A stretch of 64,000 nt of DNA from Gottschalkiaceae bacterium SANA (GTDB lineage Bacteria; Bacillota; Clostridia; Tissierellales; GPF-1), in NCBI GenBank assembly GCA_036323355.1, contig AP028876.1, positions 1,984,001 to 2,048,000 on the forward strand, read 5' to 3'. The position numbers and the translations under genes are program-made. The notes beneath the pieces are model-generated. The model was given only the letters and a program-made list of their open reading frames with translations, did no database searches and was not told the origin of the DNA. Below, piece by piece: positions 9,401 through 18,126 of this stretch. Within the stretch, counting starts at the first letter, position 1, and every line of letters begins with the position of its first letter.

Positions 9401-9724
9401 ATCAATGATCTTCTTACAAAAACTATGAAAGGTCTGAATAGATGCCCATTCCAGTTGCTCAATCTGCCGTTTCCAAAATTGCAGATTTCCAGTTTCACTT
9501 TGTATTTCCGCTTGAATTTTTTTTCTAATTCTCCCTTTCATCTCTTCCGCAGCCGCATTGGTAAAAGTGACAACTAAAAGTTGCGTCACTTCGCCTCCTT
9601 CTCTCAAGTAGGTTAGGATTCGTTCTGAAAGCACAGCCGTTTTCCCTGATCCAGCTGCTGCCGCTACCAGAATCTTTCGATCTGAAGAATAGATTGCGCG
9701 TGCCTGTTCTTCTGTCCATTTCAT
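6479..9724 (-). CDS. addA: ATP-dependent helicase/nuclease subunit A
   Basis: AddA subunit of the AddAB helicase-nuclease, which processes double-strand breaks for RecA (functional counterpart of RecBCD). The 1081-residue protein has a UvrD-like superfamily 1 helicase with Walker A A-A-A-G-S-G-K-T near the N-terminus, V-V-T-F-T-N-A-A-A-E-E-M-K, Walker B Y-V-D-E-Y-Q-D-T-S (about 380) and G-D-G-K-Q-S-I-Y-Q-F-R-G. The C-terminal RecB-type nuclease shows V-L-V-D-Y-K-Y-R near residue 1035. It is somewhat shorter than Bacillus AddA (about 1230). The ATG at 9724 overlaps the addB stop as ATGA, indicating coupled translation; a GTG three codons upstream lies too close to the GGGAGG site. Confidence 0.96.
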   Translation of the reverse strand: MKWTEEQARAIYSSDRKILVAAAAGSGKTAVLSERILTYLREGGEVTQLLVVTFTNAAAEEMKGRIRKKIQAEIQSETGNLQFWKRQIEQLEWASIQTFHSFCKKIIDQNLFLLPYDKGYRLIQNQERIRLRKEVIRQVLEQYYQSEDPSIQGIFKQFRTAKSDENLLDILERVMTFLRSQPERIHASLGEEEWDSILKGEMAIAFRSLEFVLQDLETVCELPGGPIKYKAALESDRQLIAILLRFLEEKDEGCFTQAKEWKFTRFQAIRKEEKAQLDEQLIDRVKKMRSFSKKLMKKWLDEFLIPVSNWSLNTTMAAQAKALMTLGRAADYAIKMRKIQEGVMDFDDLETYAYELLQQPKVAHRYRKRYAQIYVDEYQDTSHMQEAVLMKINHGNQLFFVGDGKQSIYQFRGATPELFLSKIREEDQGFSVIRLNQNFRSNARVIDGINAFFNRCMKVEFGGVNYQKTDQLQIGQIKTGVEKPKFVVVKDERGIAAEIDWIADQIQLLLDQGNPPDQIAVLARSLASVQDEFQQVFQKRGIPFQTNTQSNAMNAVEIRMYQSLLFYINGAISDTVLLAVMRLPIWGFSADELATIRGSQPQGRFELACRAYSKENHNSLGKKIQGFYRRITEIRARARLIPLADFLEELLEMDGLIGQISSLPGGFQREHGLKSYVMSLKARVHGNCATLHQLCRVIEEEQREGIAMSLPIPQTEQGVRLMTIHASKGLEFETVFIANASQSVNLRELYEPVQIHDEFGLAMACYHHKEKALDIPLEMKIAKERIRRQRVSEELRIFYVGMTRAVERLIVVSHDRFPARTREKQSYYATIYGGIESPSLYHWMVGAKIYSHPDWTYEEVEFLDGVAQVDAEDKLFLEKPQEQALAETDETAYSVKTHKKRKVNLTGWIRRGEEKQIVFEEKTKWIELGIAFHEVLEKLPLIQFISKEDALEALEKLQISRRITQETRQRVDEDLLWKWTQSDLGCRILQSKRVFREKSFVATLPDNDDALYAQGKLDCLFFEEDGWVLVDYKYRIHESHDLAVCQIHAYQEMLSICFNIHVKSAYLYEWVSGEAIEINLV

Positions 9725-12700
9725 GACTCGCACTCCTCCCTTTCACTTCCGCGGCAATGATTCTCAAGAAATGCCTCATCAAACTGACAGATGGCGCCAT
9801 AGCTACAGTTTTTACAGGCATCTCGCTTGGCTGTTTGATACGGCTGAATCGTTATTTTTCCCTCGTGAATTTCTCGTATGGACCGGTGAATGTGAACAAG
9901 GTTTTCTTCTAAAATCGTGTCCATTTCCTCTCGACTCACAATCTCGCGGTTCCGTTGAATATTTCCATTTTTCAAGCGCTTTGCGGCAATCGAATCCGCA
10001 GTTCCCGTATTTTGAAAGGTATGATCCATAGCATTGAGTAGATCCCCTTCTCCCAAAAACATACCTTGCATCTTGTGAAACTCACGGATTTGTTTCTCCA
10101 AATCGGTTCCCTGCCGCAAAGTGGGCAAAGGCTGATCGAGGTAATAGTAAAACAAACCTGCCGGTATCGGTTTTGCTTCGTCGAAGTTTTCTCGAAAAAC
10201 ATTCATATATGCTGGCAATTGTAGCTGTACGCCTGCATGCATCTCTTCCGCATCCACTACCGTTTTGCCTGATTTATAATCAATCACCCGCAAATAGGTT
10301 TCCTTGTCTTTCTCGTAAAGATCTAGGCGATCAATTCGACCGCGTAATGAAATCTCTCGTTCCTCTGTCAGAGATACTTTTAGTGGCTTCAGATTGACAT
10401 CCTTGGCTCCAAAATCCATTTCCTGTCCCATGGGTTGAAAATCACTGGAATTGTTTTGCATGATCAAGTGGTGCAAGGAAGCTGCAATTCTTTCTCGTAT
10501 TTGTTTTTCAATGTAACGGGAGGTATTTGTTTTTCTAAATATGCCTTCCCGATAAGCCTCAAAATAGTGATCCGCCAATTCATCAAAAACGAGATCTATC
10601 GTTTGAGGACCCAGTTCACCATCTAGCTGTTTTTGAAACCCGATTTCAATCAAATCATGCATGACCTGCCCAACATCAGGGTCTTGTATGCGATAAGGGT
10701 GGGGAACAAATGGCTGCAATCCATAGGATACAAAATGTGAAAAGGGACATTCATTCTGTTTTTCCAGCTCTGTAATCGAAGTTTCATCCCTTGCATATAA
10801 AAGCTCAGCCTGTGGTTTTGAAAGCGTGCTCACCTGATTCCCATATTGAAGCAAATTTCGCAATTGAACTCGTTTTTGCTCATCCAATTCCGCAAATGCA
10901 CGATCAGCAAACTCTCGTTCTTCCAAAGATACAGCTTGTCCCGCCAGTAATTTTCGGTATACCCGCCTGCAGATCCGCATCGACTCACCCTTAGAGAAAA
11001 TCAAGTCTTTCCAATTGATGGTACGAATCGACAATTCATTATGCCAAAGATCCAACTCACGGATCCATGCGGCCGGCAACAGGTCTTCATAGTTTTGATT
11101 CTTCCTGCTCCACAAGAAAATTAATTGTTCCGTCGTCGTTGCGATAATCTGATAAATAGCCAATTCTTGCATCCTAAGTTGATGGGTTTGGGTCGTACCT
11201 ATTTTCAAATCATGCTTTTCCAACTCTTCTCGTTCATCAAAATCAAAAAATCCATTCTGCGACTCAACCAGAGGGAACTTACCTTCATTGACACCCAAAA
11301 AGAAGGTAAGTCGTTTTGCGGTCGATCGACTGCGAACCAAATCACGCACCATCACTTCGCCGCAAATTGCAGGAAGAACCCCAACACGAATCAATTCGCA
11401 ACCCAAAATAAATTGACGGACAAAGGCTGTCCGACTAATCACTCGTCCTCGGTGCAAGGTACCCATCTGTTCGACAACCCCCTGCATTCCTCGCCAAATT
11501 GACTGGTGTTCCAATCTGCTGGATTCAAGTTTCATCTCTCGATCTGCACGTCGAAATCGCTCAAAAAAGCCCAGGATTTTCATCGTTTCTTTCAATTTTT
11601 CCCAATGTTCTTCACTGCTTCCTTTTCCCTTATTCGCAAAGCTCGTCTGCGTCAATTCTTTCAAGAAATCAACAAGGGCATCCTCCGCCTTTGGAAACAC
11701 AGGCAATTGCCATTCTCCATAATAGATCCACCCGCGCTGGATCGTCATAATTTCTAATCGGTCAATCATTTCATCTTTGACAAAAAAATACCCGGTCTTC
11801 AATGCAGCGAACAAGTCTACATACTTCCGCGATTCGGTAAAACGAAGTAAGGACAAGATTCCTTGCGCCGCCGGGAAATCGGCAATTTTCCGATTATGGT
11901 CCAAATGAACCGGAATCTCAGACTGAATGAAGATTCGACGGATCAAGGGTAAATATGCTTCATATTCACTAACGACCAACTGCATGCTTTCATAGGGCAT
12001 TCCTGATCGATGCCACTCGATAATCGAAGATGCGCAAAAACGCACCTCCTCTTCCCTTTGCAAGGCACTTCGAAGGGCAATCCCCACCCCGTCATATTTT
12101 TTCTCGGGAACCATGGCGCCCATTGCCATCTCCTTAATCCCACAAAAGCTAGATTGGGCTTCATCAGAAAGCTCGAAAGCTCTTACTTTCGCAGAAGGCC
12201 ATCTGTCTCTCAGTGCTGCTATGGTTTGTTCCACCGGTTCAAAAAGAGAAATGCCCTCACCCTCTTCCCTTGTCAAAACCACGTAAATCGACTCTGTCTG
12301 CTCGGATATGGCTTTTAAAACCTCCAATTCCAATACAGAAAAACCCCAAAACTGATCGACCCAAATCACAGCGTCTTGAAAGGGACGGTAAGTACGAATC
12401 AACTCGCAAGCGATTTGGCTGTAAACGACTTCATCAACCAAGCCTTCTTGGGCCAATTCCATTTCATACCGGGCCAAAAGCGTGCGAAGGGAGTCAAGCT
12501 TGTCCGCCAACTCCTCTTCTTCCTCTTTCAATGCGCTGATTGCTATTTCAAGGGACTCGCTTCCCCATTTTCCATCCATTAAATCTCGATAAAATTCCTG
12601 AATTAATCGAGGTTTCCCCTGCAATCTTTTTAGATCGCCGACCTCATCTCCAGCTCTTTCCAATACTTGATCAAGAAGCAAGATCTTCCCTAAATCATTC

Positions 12701-12948
12701 ATCCATTGTTGTGCCGCTGGTTGATACGATTCTACAACCTGATGAATCAAACGAGAAAAACTGATGATTTCAAAGTTAAAAATTCCCGCTTGTCCTGTCG
12801 ACTGCAGGTAGTCTTGTTCCGCTTCCAGTGTGAATTGTTCAGGAACAATCAGTCTCACCTCACGAAACAAATCTAAATCATATTTCGTTAATTCTTGGTA
12901 AAGCCATCTGCTTTTTCCGCTCCCAGAAGCGCCGTAAATAATTTCCAT
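9721..12948 (-). CDS. addB: ATP-dependent helicase/deoxyribonuclease subunit B
   Basis: AddB subunit of AddAB, 1075 residues. It has a Walker A motif G-A-S-G-S-G-K-S at residues 6-13, a helicase-like body without the full set of motor motifs, and a C-terminal RecB-type nuclease with R-V-I-D-Y-K-S-G-K (about 915). Cysteines of the family's 4Fe-4S cluster are visible: one in N-E-C-P-F-S-H-F and three in C-K-N-C-S-Y-G-A-I-C near the C-terminus. The GGGAGG site is 10 nt from the ATG. First gene of addB-addA, translationally coupled to addA by a 4-nt overlap. Confidence 0.95.
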   Translation of the reverse strand: MEIIYGASGSGKSRWLYQELTKYDLDLFREVRLIVPEQFTLEAEQDYLQSTGQAGIFNFEIISFSRLIHQVVESYQPAAQQWMNDLGKILLLDQVLERAGDEVGDLKRLQGKPRLIQEFYRDLMDGKWGSESLEIAISALKEEEEELADKLDSLRTLLARYEMELAQEGLVDEVVYSQIACELIRTYRPFQDAVIWVDQFWGFSVLELEVLKAISEQTESIYVVLTREEGEGISLFEPVEQTIAALRDRWPSAKVRAFELSDEAQSSFCGIKEMAMGAMVPEKKYDGVGIALRSALQREEEVRFCASSIIEWHRSGMPYESMQLVVSEYEAYLPLIRRIFIQSEIPVHLDHNRKIADFPAAQGILSLLRFTESRKYVDLFAALKTGYFFVKDEMIDRLEIMTIQRGWIYYGEWQLPVFPKAEDALVDFLKELTQTSFANKGKGSSEEHWEKLKETMKILGFFERFRRADREMKLESSRLEHQSIWRGMQGVVEQMGTLHRGRVISRTAFVRQFILGCELIRVGVLPAICGEVMVRDLVRSRSTAKRLTFFLGVNEGKFPLVESQNGFFDFDEREELEKHDLKIGTTQTHQLRMQELAIYQIIATTTEQLIFLWSRKNQNYEDLLPAAWIRELDLWHNELSIRTINWKDLIFSKGESMRICRRVYRKLLAGQAVSLEEREFADRAFAELDEQKRVQLRNLLQYGNQVSTLSKPQAELLYARDETSITELEKQNECPFSHFVSYGLQPFVPHPYRIQDPDVGQVMHDLIEIGFQKQLDGELGPQTIDLVFDELADHYFEAYREGIFRKTNTSRYIEKQIRERIAASLHHLIMQNNSSDFQPMGQEMDFGAKDVNLKPLKVSLTEEREISLRGRIDRLDLYEKDKETYLRVIDYKSGKTVVDAEEMHAGVQLQLPAYMNVFRENFDEAKPIPAGLFYYYLDQPLPTLRQGTDLEKQIREFHKMQGMFLGEGDLLNAMDHTFQNTGTADSIAAKRLKNGNIQRNREIVSREEMDTILEENLVHIHRSIREIHEGKITIQPYQTAKRDACKNCSYGAICQFDEAFLENHCRGSEREECES

Positions 12949-12973
12949 ATCCAGTCTTCCTCCCTTGGTCCTT

Positions 12974-13003
12974 CCTATTATAGCATAGGAAATGTGATAT
13001 AAT
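12974..13003. promoter_or_regulatory. Back-to-back extended -10 promoters for addBA and the small plus-strand gene
   Basis: The 75-nt divergent gap holds TGaTATAAT reading plus (TATAAT about 12996-13003) and TGcTATAAT reading minus (about 12975-12983). Neither has a clear -35, which fits extended -10 promoters. They lie so close that RNA polymerase binding at one should hinder the other. Confidence 0.55.
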
Positions 13004-13023
13004 ACCCATGAAAGGAGGCTCTT

Positions 13024-13218
13024 ATGACAACCTTTACGATTCTTTTCAATAATAGTTCTGAGGCATTATATTTAAAACTAACCGATCCCGATGCCTTCAA
13101 ATCTTGGCTGCGGGACCCGGAACAATCAAACTTTTTTATCCATCAAGATGGTAACAAAACCTATTATATTTCGAAACATAATATCAATTACATTATGGAA
13201 ACAAAAAAAAGGGCTTAA
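13024..13218 (+). CDS. Small conserved-looking protein of unknown function (64 aa)
   Basis: A short gene with strong expression signals: an extended -10 TGaTATAAT about 25 nt upstream, a GAAAGGAGG site 7 nt before ATG, and its own terminator. The 64-residue product is not membrane-like and has no signal peptide or Cys motif. It reads like a small beta-rich domain, with alternating hydrophobics at T-F-T-I-L-F and K-T-Y-Y-I-S-K-H-N-I-N-Y-I and a central D-P-D-A-F-K-S-W-L-R-D-P. I do not recognise the family. It diverges from addBA and converges on thiI. Confidence 0.75.
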   Translation: MTTFTILFNNSSEALYLKLTDPDAFKSWLRDPEQSNFFIHQDGNKTYYISKHNINYIMETKKRA

Positions 13219-13230
13219 TCGCCCTTTTTT
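13203..13230. terminator. Bidirectional terminator between the small gene and thiI
   Basis: AAAAAAGGGC-TTAATC-GCCCTTTTTT is symmetric, with an A-tract before and a T-tract after, so it works in both directions. The stop codon of each convergent gene (TAA at 13216-13218 plus, 13215-13217 minus) lies in the 6-nt loop. Confidence 0.9.
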
Positions 13231-14393
13231 ATTGTTACAATCTTTCTGGATTCCATGACTTCATTCAATAATGCTTCAATATCCAATGCCGATTCTGAGT
13301 TCTCAATATGCCCCAATTTCGGATGAGTCACCGGATGTTTCGGCAAAAAGACCGAACAACAATCATCAAAGGGCAAAATTGAGGTTTCAAAGGTATCGAT
13401 CCTTTGCGCAATTTCAATGATTTCTGTCTTGTCCATTCCAATCAAGGGTCTGAACACCGGCAAAGAAACCACTGAATTTGTCATCTGCAAGCCTTCCATG
13501 GTTTGCGATGCGACTTGTCCTAGACTCTCTCCGGTGATCAAAGACTTCGCCGATTGCTCCTTGGCAATCCGTTCTGCGATTCTCATCATAAACCGTCTCG
13601 ATAAAATCGTCATCTCTTTTTCCGGGCAATTCATACGAATGGCTTTTTGAATAGGAAGAATATTCACTTGATGGACATCCATTGAACCAATGTAAGGCGT
13701 TAATTTTTTTACCAAATCCAATACCTTTTCATCAGATCGCTCACTGGTGAATGGATAGCTATTAAAATTCACCGCGAGTAATTCCACCCCACGTTTCGCC
13801 ATCATATAACCGGCAACCGGACTATCGATTCCACCAGACAACAATAAAACACTTCGTCCAGTCGTGCCAATAGGAAGTCCACCTGCTGCTTGCTCCTTTT
13901 GCGAATAAAAGTAGACCGCATTTCGAATATCAACTCGTATCAGCAGATCTGGTTGATGTACGTCCACATGTAAATCTCCGAATTTCTTTAAGATTACACC
14001 ACCCAAAAACGGATTAATATCCATTGATTTCATTGGGAACTTTTTATCATTTCGTTTTGTTTCAAATTTAAAACTTTTGATCGTTGGATCTTTTTCCAAG
14101 ATTGAGGAAACATACTCTAGGGCTTGGTCAGCCAATCGATCTGGGTCTTTGTCATAAACGACCGCACGACTTGAAACCACAAAGCCAAATACCTTCCGCG
14201 CCTGTTCATACACTTCATCTGCAATTTCAGAGGGACATTCAATATAAAACTTTGTCCGATCCTGATAAATACGATCTGTCGCATAACCGCGGAGAGCAAG
14301 TTTTAAATTTTTCATCAACTTATCTACGAAATATTTTCTATTTCCACCCTTAAGGGCCACTTCACCATAACTTAAACTAATTACCTGTTTCAT
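13215..14393 (-). CDS. thiI: tRNA uracil 4-sulfurtransferase
   Basis: ThiI adenylates U8 of tRNA and transfers persulfide sulfur to make 4-thiouridine. The 392-residue protein has the N-terminal ferredoxin-like and THUMP domains (about 1-165) and a PP-loop ATPase with L-L-L-S-G-G-I-D-S-P-V-A-G-Y-M (about 182-196). It ends without a rhodanese domain, as in Bacillus-type ThiI, and a C-C-S-V-F-L-P-K-H-P motif is present near 345. It follows the cysteine desulfurase gene after 3 nt, the usual sulfur donor arrangement in Firmicutes. A role in thiazole synthesis is less likely without the rhodanese domain. Confidence 0.95.
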   Translation of the reverse strand: MKQVISLSYGEVALKGGNRKYFVDKLMKNLKLALRGYATDRIYQDRTKFYIECPSEIADEVYEQARKVFGFVVSSRAVVYDKDPDRLADQALEYVSSILEKDPTIKSFKFETKRNDKKFPMKSMDINPFLGGVILKKFGDLHVDVHQPDLLIRVDIRNAVYFYSQKEQAAGGLPIGTTGRSVLLLSGGIDSPVAGYMMAKRGVELLAVNFNSYPFTSERSDEKVLDLVKKLTPYIGSMDVHQVNILPIQKAIRMNCPEKEMTILSRRFMMRIAERIAKEQSAKSLITGESLGQVASQTMEGLQMTNSVVSLPVFRPLIGMDKTEIIEIAQRIDTFETSILPFDDCCSVFLPKHPVTHPKLGHIENSESALDIEALLNEVMESRKIVTIKKGD

Positions 14394-14396
14394 CTT

Positions 14397-15551
14397 TCAC
14401 CTCATCGTCAATTCTCTTACTTGGCCGACGGCTTGAATCAAGGCCGTCATCAATTCATCAATTTCCGCTACACGAGTTTCCCAGCCATAGCTAATTCTCA
14501 AGGTTCCTTCGCGCCAATTTGCAGCAATGCCCATCTGTTCCAAAATTCGATTTCCTCTTGCTTTCGAAGAACAGGCCGATCCCGTCGAAACGTAGATTTC
14601 CTTCATCTCAAGCATATGCAAAACAATTTCAGCCTTCACCCCGTCAAAAGACACACTAACAATATGTGGTGCAGCCTCTTCAAGGGACAAAGGGGTATTA
14701 ATCAAGATCCCATCTATACGCTCTTGCATGGCCTTAATCAAGCTGTTACGACTCATGATATACGAAGCTTGGTGCGCTTGGAATTCCTCTTGCAAGGCTG
14801 CAACAGCGACACCCAAGCCCACAATTGCCGGTACATTTTCAGTCCCAGGACGCAGCCCACGTTCTTGCTTGCTTCCCCATAGAATGGGATGAATCGCTTT
14901 TGGATCTTTTAGATACAGGCCGCCGATTCCTTTGGTCGCATTAATTTTATGCCCCGAAAATGCATAGCTATCAACATTTAAAGATCGCAAAGAAACCGGG
15001 ATCTTCCCAACAGCTTGCACGCCATCTACATGAAAATGTGCTTTAGGCGCTGTCTTTCGAATAAGCTTCCCAAGAAAGTCAATGGGTTGTATGCCACCAA
15101 CTTCGTTATTCACATGCTGAACGGACAATAAGATCGTTTTTTCATCGATCCTTTTAACCGCTTCATCCATAAGAATACGTCCATGGCAATCAACCGGCAA
15201 AAGCCGGCATTCTACTCCACGTCGCTCTAGTTCTCTGGCAACCTTCAAAACCGAACTATGTTCGACGCCTCCAATGCAGAGATTGCTGCCGACTGGAAGT
15301 TCCATTGGCAGAAAGCCTCTCATTCCCAAGTTGTTACCTTCCGTTCCTCCAGAAGTGAAAACAATTTGTTCCGGTCTACAGGCTAAAAATTTTGCAATCT
15401 GATTACGTGCCGTTTCCATCGCACGCTCCGCTTTAAGGCCCATTCGATGAAGGGAGGAAGGATTTCCAAATTGATCTTTCATCATTTCAACCATAGCGTC
15501 TATTACATCCCCACGAACTGGAGTAGTTGCTGCATGATCCATATAATTCAT
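14397..15551 (-). CDS. Cysteine desulfurase (NifS/IscS family), sulfur donor for ThiI
   Basis: PLP enzyme that converts cysteine to alanine plus an enzyme-bound persulfide. The 384-residue protein has M-D-H-A-A-T-T-P at the start, T-S-G-G-T-E-G-N-N, the PLP lysine in A-F-S-G-H-K-I and the catalytic cysteine in S-T-G-S-A-C-S-S. The ATG at 15551 was chosen because the family begins M-x-Y-M/L-D-x-A-A-T-T and GAAAGG lies 9 nt upstream; two earlier ATGs are also possible. Coupling to thiI suggests a tRNA thiolation role like Bacillus NifZ, though iron-sulfur cluster supply cannot be excluded. Confidence 0.93.
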   Translation of the reverse strand: MNYMDHAATTPVRGDVIDAMVEMMKDQFGNPSSLHRMGLKAERAMETARNQIAKFLACRPEQIVFTSGGTEGNNLGMRGFLPMELPVGSNLCIGGVEHSSVLKVARELERRGVECRLLPVDCHGRILMDEAVKRIDEKTILLSVQHVNNEVGGIQPIDFLGKLIRKTAPKAHFHVDGVQAVGKIPVSLRSLNVDSYAFSGHKINATKGIGGLYLKDPKAIHPILWGSKQERGLRPGTENVPAIVGLGVAVAALQEEFQAHQASYIMSRNSLIKAMQERIDGILINTPLSLEEAAPHIVSVSFDGVKAEIVLHMLEMKEIYVSTGSACSSKARGNRILEQMGIAANWREGTLRISYGWETRVAEIDELMTALIQAVGQVRELTMR

Positions 15552-15682
15552 TGTCATCATCCTTTCAATCTTTCTTATTTTACCGGGTCTTCGAAAAGAT
15601 TTCAACTATTTTGGAACCATACTGTATACAATTAACAAATATGATAGAATAAAGTCGAAAATCATTGATCAGGGGGTAAAAT

Positions 15683-16669
15683 ATGAAGAATAAAATTGCC
15701 ATTGTCTTTACGGGCGGTACCATTTCCATGAAGGTGGATCCGCGTCTTAATGCCGTGATTCCTGCATTAACAAACGATGAAATCTTAGCTATGATTTCCA
15801 ATATTGAACGATATTCAGCGATTGAAGTCGTCAACTTTGCGCGCCTGCCCAGTCCCCATATCACGCCGGACATTATGTGTTCTCTCGCAAAAACAATTCA
15901 AGAACAACTCGATCGCGATGATATTACCGGTGTCGTTGTCACTCACGGAACAGATACGTTAGAGGAAACCGCCTATTTTCTAGACTTGATCCTTCCGCCG
16001 ACGAAACCGATTGTTATTGTTGGTTCCATGAGAAGTGGATCCGAATTGGGCTACGATGGCCCCAGCAACCTGGCCGCCGCAATTTGTACCGCAATTTCAC
16101 CAGCATCCCAAAACAAGGGTGTCCTTGTTGTTATGAACAATGAAGTGAACGCAGCCAGAGAAGTAACCAAGACCAATACCTTGGCTTTAAATACATTCCG
16201 ATCACCTGAATTCGGTCCTCTAGGCATTGTGGACAACGATGAGGTCATTTACTATCGAATCTTAGATCCCCATCAGCATTACCCCATCGATCACTTAGAG
16301 AGTCGTGTGGCCCTCTTTAAATCAACAGCTGGTGCCAATTCTGATTTCATTGACCATGCACTTGCTCTGGGATACAAAGGAATTGTCATCGAAGCACTTG
16401 GACGAGGAAATGTACCCCCTGAAATGGCAGAGGGGATCTATCGTGCACTGGACCAAGGTGTTCCCGTGGTAATCGTATCTCGTTGCCCAACAGGTCGTGT
16501 TCGGGACACATACGGCTATGAAGGCGCTGGAAAAATACTCCATGATCGTGGAGCAATTTTTGGCTATAATCTACCGGGACAAAAAGCACGGATCAAATTG
16601 ATGGTCGCACTAAGCGTTACATCCAATGTACAGGAAATTCGCTCCATGTTTGAAATGCAACCATACTAA
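15683..16669 (+). CDS. L-asparaginase (type I/II fold), cytoplasmic
   Basis: Hydrolyses asparagine to aspartate and ammonia. The 328-residue protein shows both threonine signatures: T-G-G-T-I at residues 10-14 and V-T-H-G-T-D-T-L-E-E-T-A at about 87-98, plus the Y-D-G-P-S-N-L segment. No signal peptide is present, so it should act in the cytoplasm. The start has AGGGGG 6 nt upstream. It is a single plus-strand gene divergent from the cysteine desulfurase. It shares a terminator with the convergent SLH gene. Confidence 0.9.
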   Translation: MKNKIAIVFTGGTISMKVDPRLNAVIPALTNDEILAMISNIERYSAIEVVNFARLPSPHITPDIMCSLAKTIQEQLDRDDITGVVVTHGTDTLEETAYFLDLILPPTKPIVIVGSMRSGSELGYDGPSNLAAAICTAISPASQNKGVLVVMNNEVNAAREVTKTNTLALNTFRSPEFGPLGIVDNDEVIYYRILDPHQHYPIDHLESRVALFKSTAGANSDFIDHALALGYKGIVIEALGRGNVPPEMAEGIYRALDQGVPVVIVSRCPTGRVRDTYGYEGAGKILHDRGAIFGYNLPGQKARIKLMVALSVTSNVQEIRSMFEMQPY

Positions 16670-16676
16670 AATGATT

Positions 16677-16711
16677 AAAGGTGCTTCTACTGAAGCACCT
16701 TTGTTTTTTCC
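16677..16711. terminator. Terminator between asparaginase and the SLH gene
   Basis: An 11-bp stem AAAGGTGCTTC-TACT-GAAGCACCTTT is followed by TTGTTTTTT on the plus strand. The minus-strand side is only weakly T-rich, and the stop codon of the SLH gene lies at the loop. It is mainly a plus-strand terminator. Confidence 0.8.
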
Positions 16712-18126
16712 CATTGATACCGAATTGCCAGCTCATTAATTAATCCATGGGCGCTTTCCCTTTCGGTTTCTGTCATTTCCAAACCTTCTATTTCAACTTG
16801 CATACGTTTAATCAAATGAGCAACAGACTCTCTTCCACCAATCAGATCATCCAAGTAGATTAAATTAGATGCATACATTCGCTGCAGTTCGCCTGAAAAA
16901 ATCCAATAAACCGATGTAGCTTCGGGATTTACTTGTTCACGCATCCATTCATATACCATCCTGGCTTCAACAATTTCTCCTCTTGACAAGTGGTCTCGTG
17001 CTTCTAAGGTATATCGAGTAAACAATTCTTGATTGTTTTTGATTTGGGTATTCCAGAATGCATACGCATTTTCGGCCAACTCGATTTCCGCTAAAGACAT
17101 CGAATATTGTTGAAACAATTGCTTGGTTTCTACAAAGCTAAGACCATCGCGAAGCATATAATCCAAAAACATTTCCCGCGCCAACATTTGTATCTCTTCT
17201 TTTGAAAATTCCGCAGCATGCAACAAATAGTAATCAACGCCAACGCGATTCCAATACTCACCAGTTCGCAAACTTACCAGGGTTTGTACCGGATGCTCAT
17301 CATAGAGTTTCTTTTCTGAAAAAGGGATTTGCTGATCAAATGATAAGTACTCTAGCGTCCGTACCAAACGTAAATAGCGCCCGTCATCCGTAAGGTTCCC
17401 TTCCCCATCTTTTTCAGAGAGGGCTTCATAATTTCCATAATCCAAAAAACTCTCATCATATATGGTTGTTGGGATCATCAAGGTCGAGGTTTCCGGTGTC
17501 TTGATAATCTGCAACTGATTATCAAGCCGCTGCAAAACAATCGTTGCTTCTGCTCGGGTTAATCCGCCATTCAATCGAATCGTTTGATCCGGATAACCAG
17601 TAAAAATTTGGTGAGCAACCACACGTTCTACTGCATTCCGATTCGTATCTCCAATCAAATCAAGAAACACAAGCCCGTCTTGCTCCCTACTCTCCGGTAC
17701 AACCCAGGCAAGCAATTGAATGGCTTCCCCTCGGGTAAGAGCTTGCTCCCCTGCTAAAAATGGCAGGGGAAAAAGAGCATTCAAACTGCGTCCACTGTGT
17801 TGAAAGTTTCCTTCCAGTGAGGAAATAACACCAAGACCCCACTCATTTCCAAGCAAATCATCATAGAAATAATCTTCGGCTTGTAACCGACTATCAAAAA
17901 CGCCATTTTTCATAAGAATCTCTTGATAGATATCCAAGAACTCGAGTCGTGTGACCGGTTGTTCCGGTCGAAAAGTCCCATCGGGATACCCGTTGACATA
18001 GCCCTTTTCTGATGCCCAATAAATTGACGTCACAGCCCAATGATCAGACAGGTCAAAAAAGATCTGATCGGTAAAACCTATTGGGATCAGACATATGATT
18101 AATAATAAAAAACCTATCTTTCGCAT
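16687..18126 (-). CDS. Secreted SLH-domain protein
   Basis: A 479-residue exported protein. A signal peptide (residues 1 to about 20, with hydrophobic core G-F-L-L-L-I-I-C-L-I-P-I-G) is followed by three SLH units at about 24-70, 88-150 and 152-208. The first is classical (W-A-V-x-x-I-Y-W-A-S-E-K-G-Y-V-N-G-Y-P-D-G-T-F), the second is diverged, and the third again has F-T-G-Y-P-D. The remaining 270 residues are acidic and probably helical, with no recognised domain. The ATG at 18126 follows AAAGGTG by 8 nt; a GTG three codons earlier overlaps that site. SLH domains imply attachment to the cell wall polymer. Confidence 0.85.
   Translation of the reverse strand: MRKIGFLLLIICLIPIGFTDQIFFDLSDHWAVTSIYWASEKGYVNGYPDGTFRPEQPVTRLEFLDIYQEILMKNGVFDSRLQAEDYFYDDLLGNEWGLGVISSLEGNFQHSGRSLNALFPLPFLAGEQALTRGEAIQLLAWVVPESREQDGLVFLDLIGDTNRNAVERVVAHQIFTGYPDQTIRLNGGLTRAEATIVLQRLDNQLQIIKTPETSTLMIPTTIYDESFLDYGNYEALSEKDGEGNLTDDGRYLRLVRTLEYLSFDQQIPFSEKKLYDEHPVQTLVSLRTGEYWNRVGVDYYLLHAAEFSKEEIQMLAREMFLDYMLRDGLSFVETKQLFQQYSMSLAEIELAENAYAFWNTQIKNNQELFTRYTLEARDHLSRGEIVEARMVYEWMREQVNPEATSVYWIFSGELQRMYASNLIYLDDLIGGRESVAHLIKRMQVEIEGLEMTETERESAHGLINELAIRYQWEKTKVLQ

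Noticed and set aside
9525-9821. Antisense or alternative-frame ORFs across the addA-addB junction
   Set aside because: Both strands are explained by addA and addB, which have complete domains and coupled translation.
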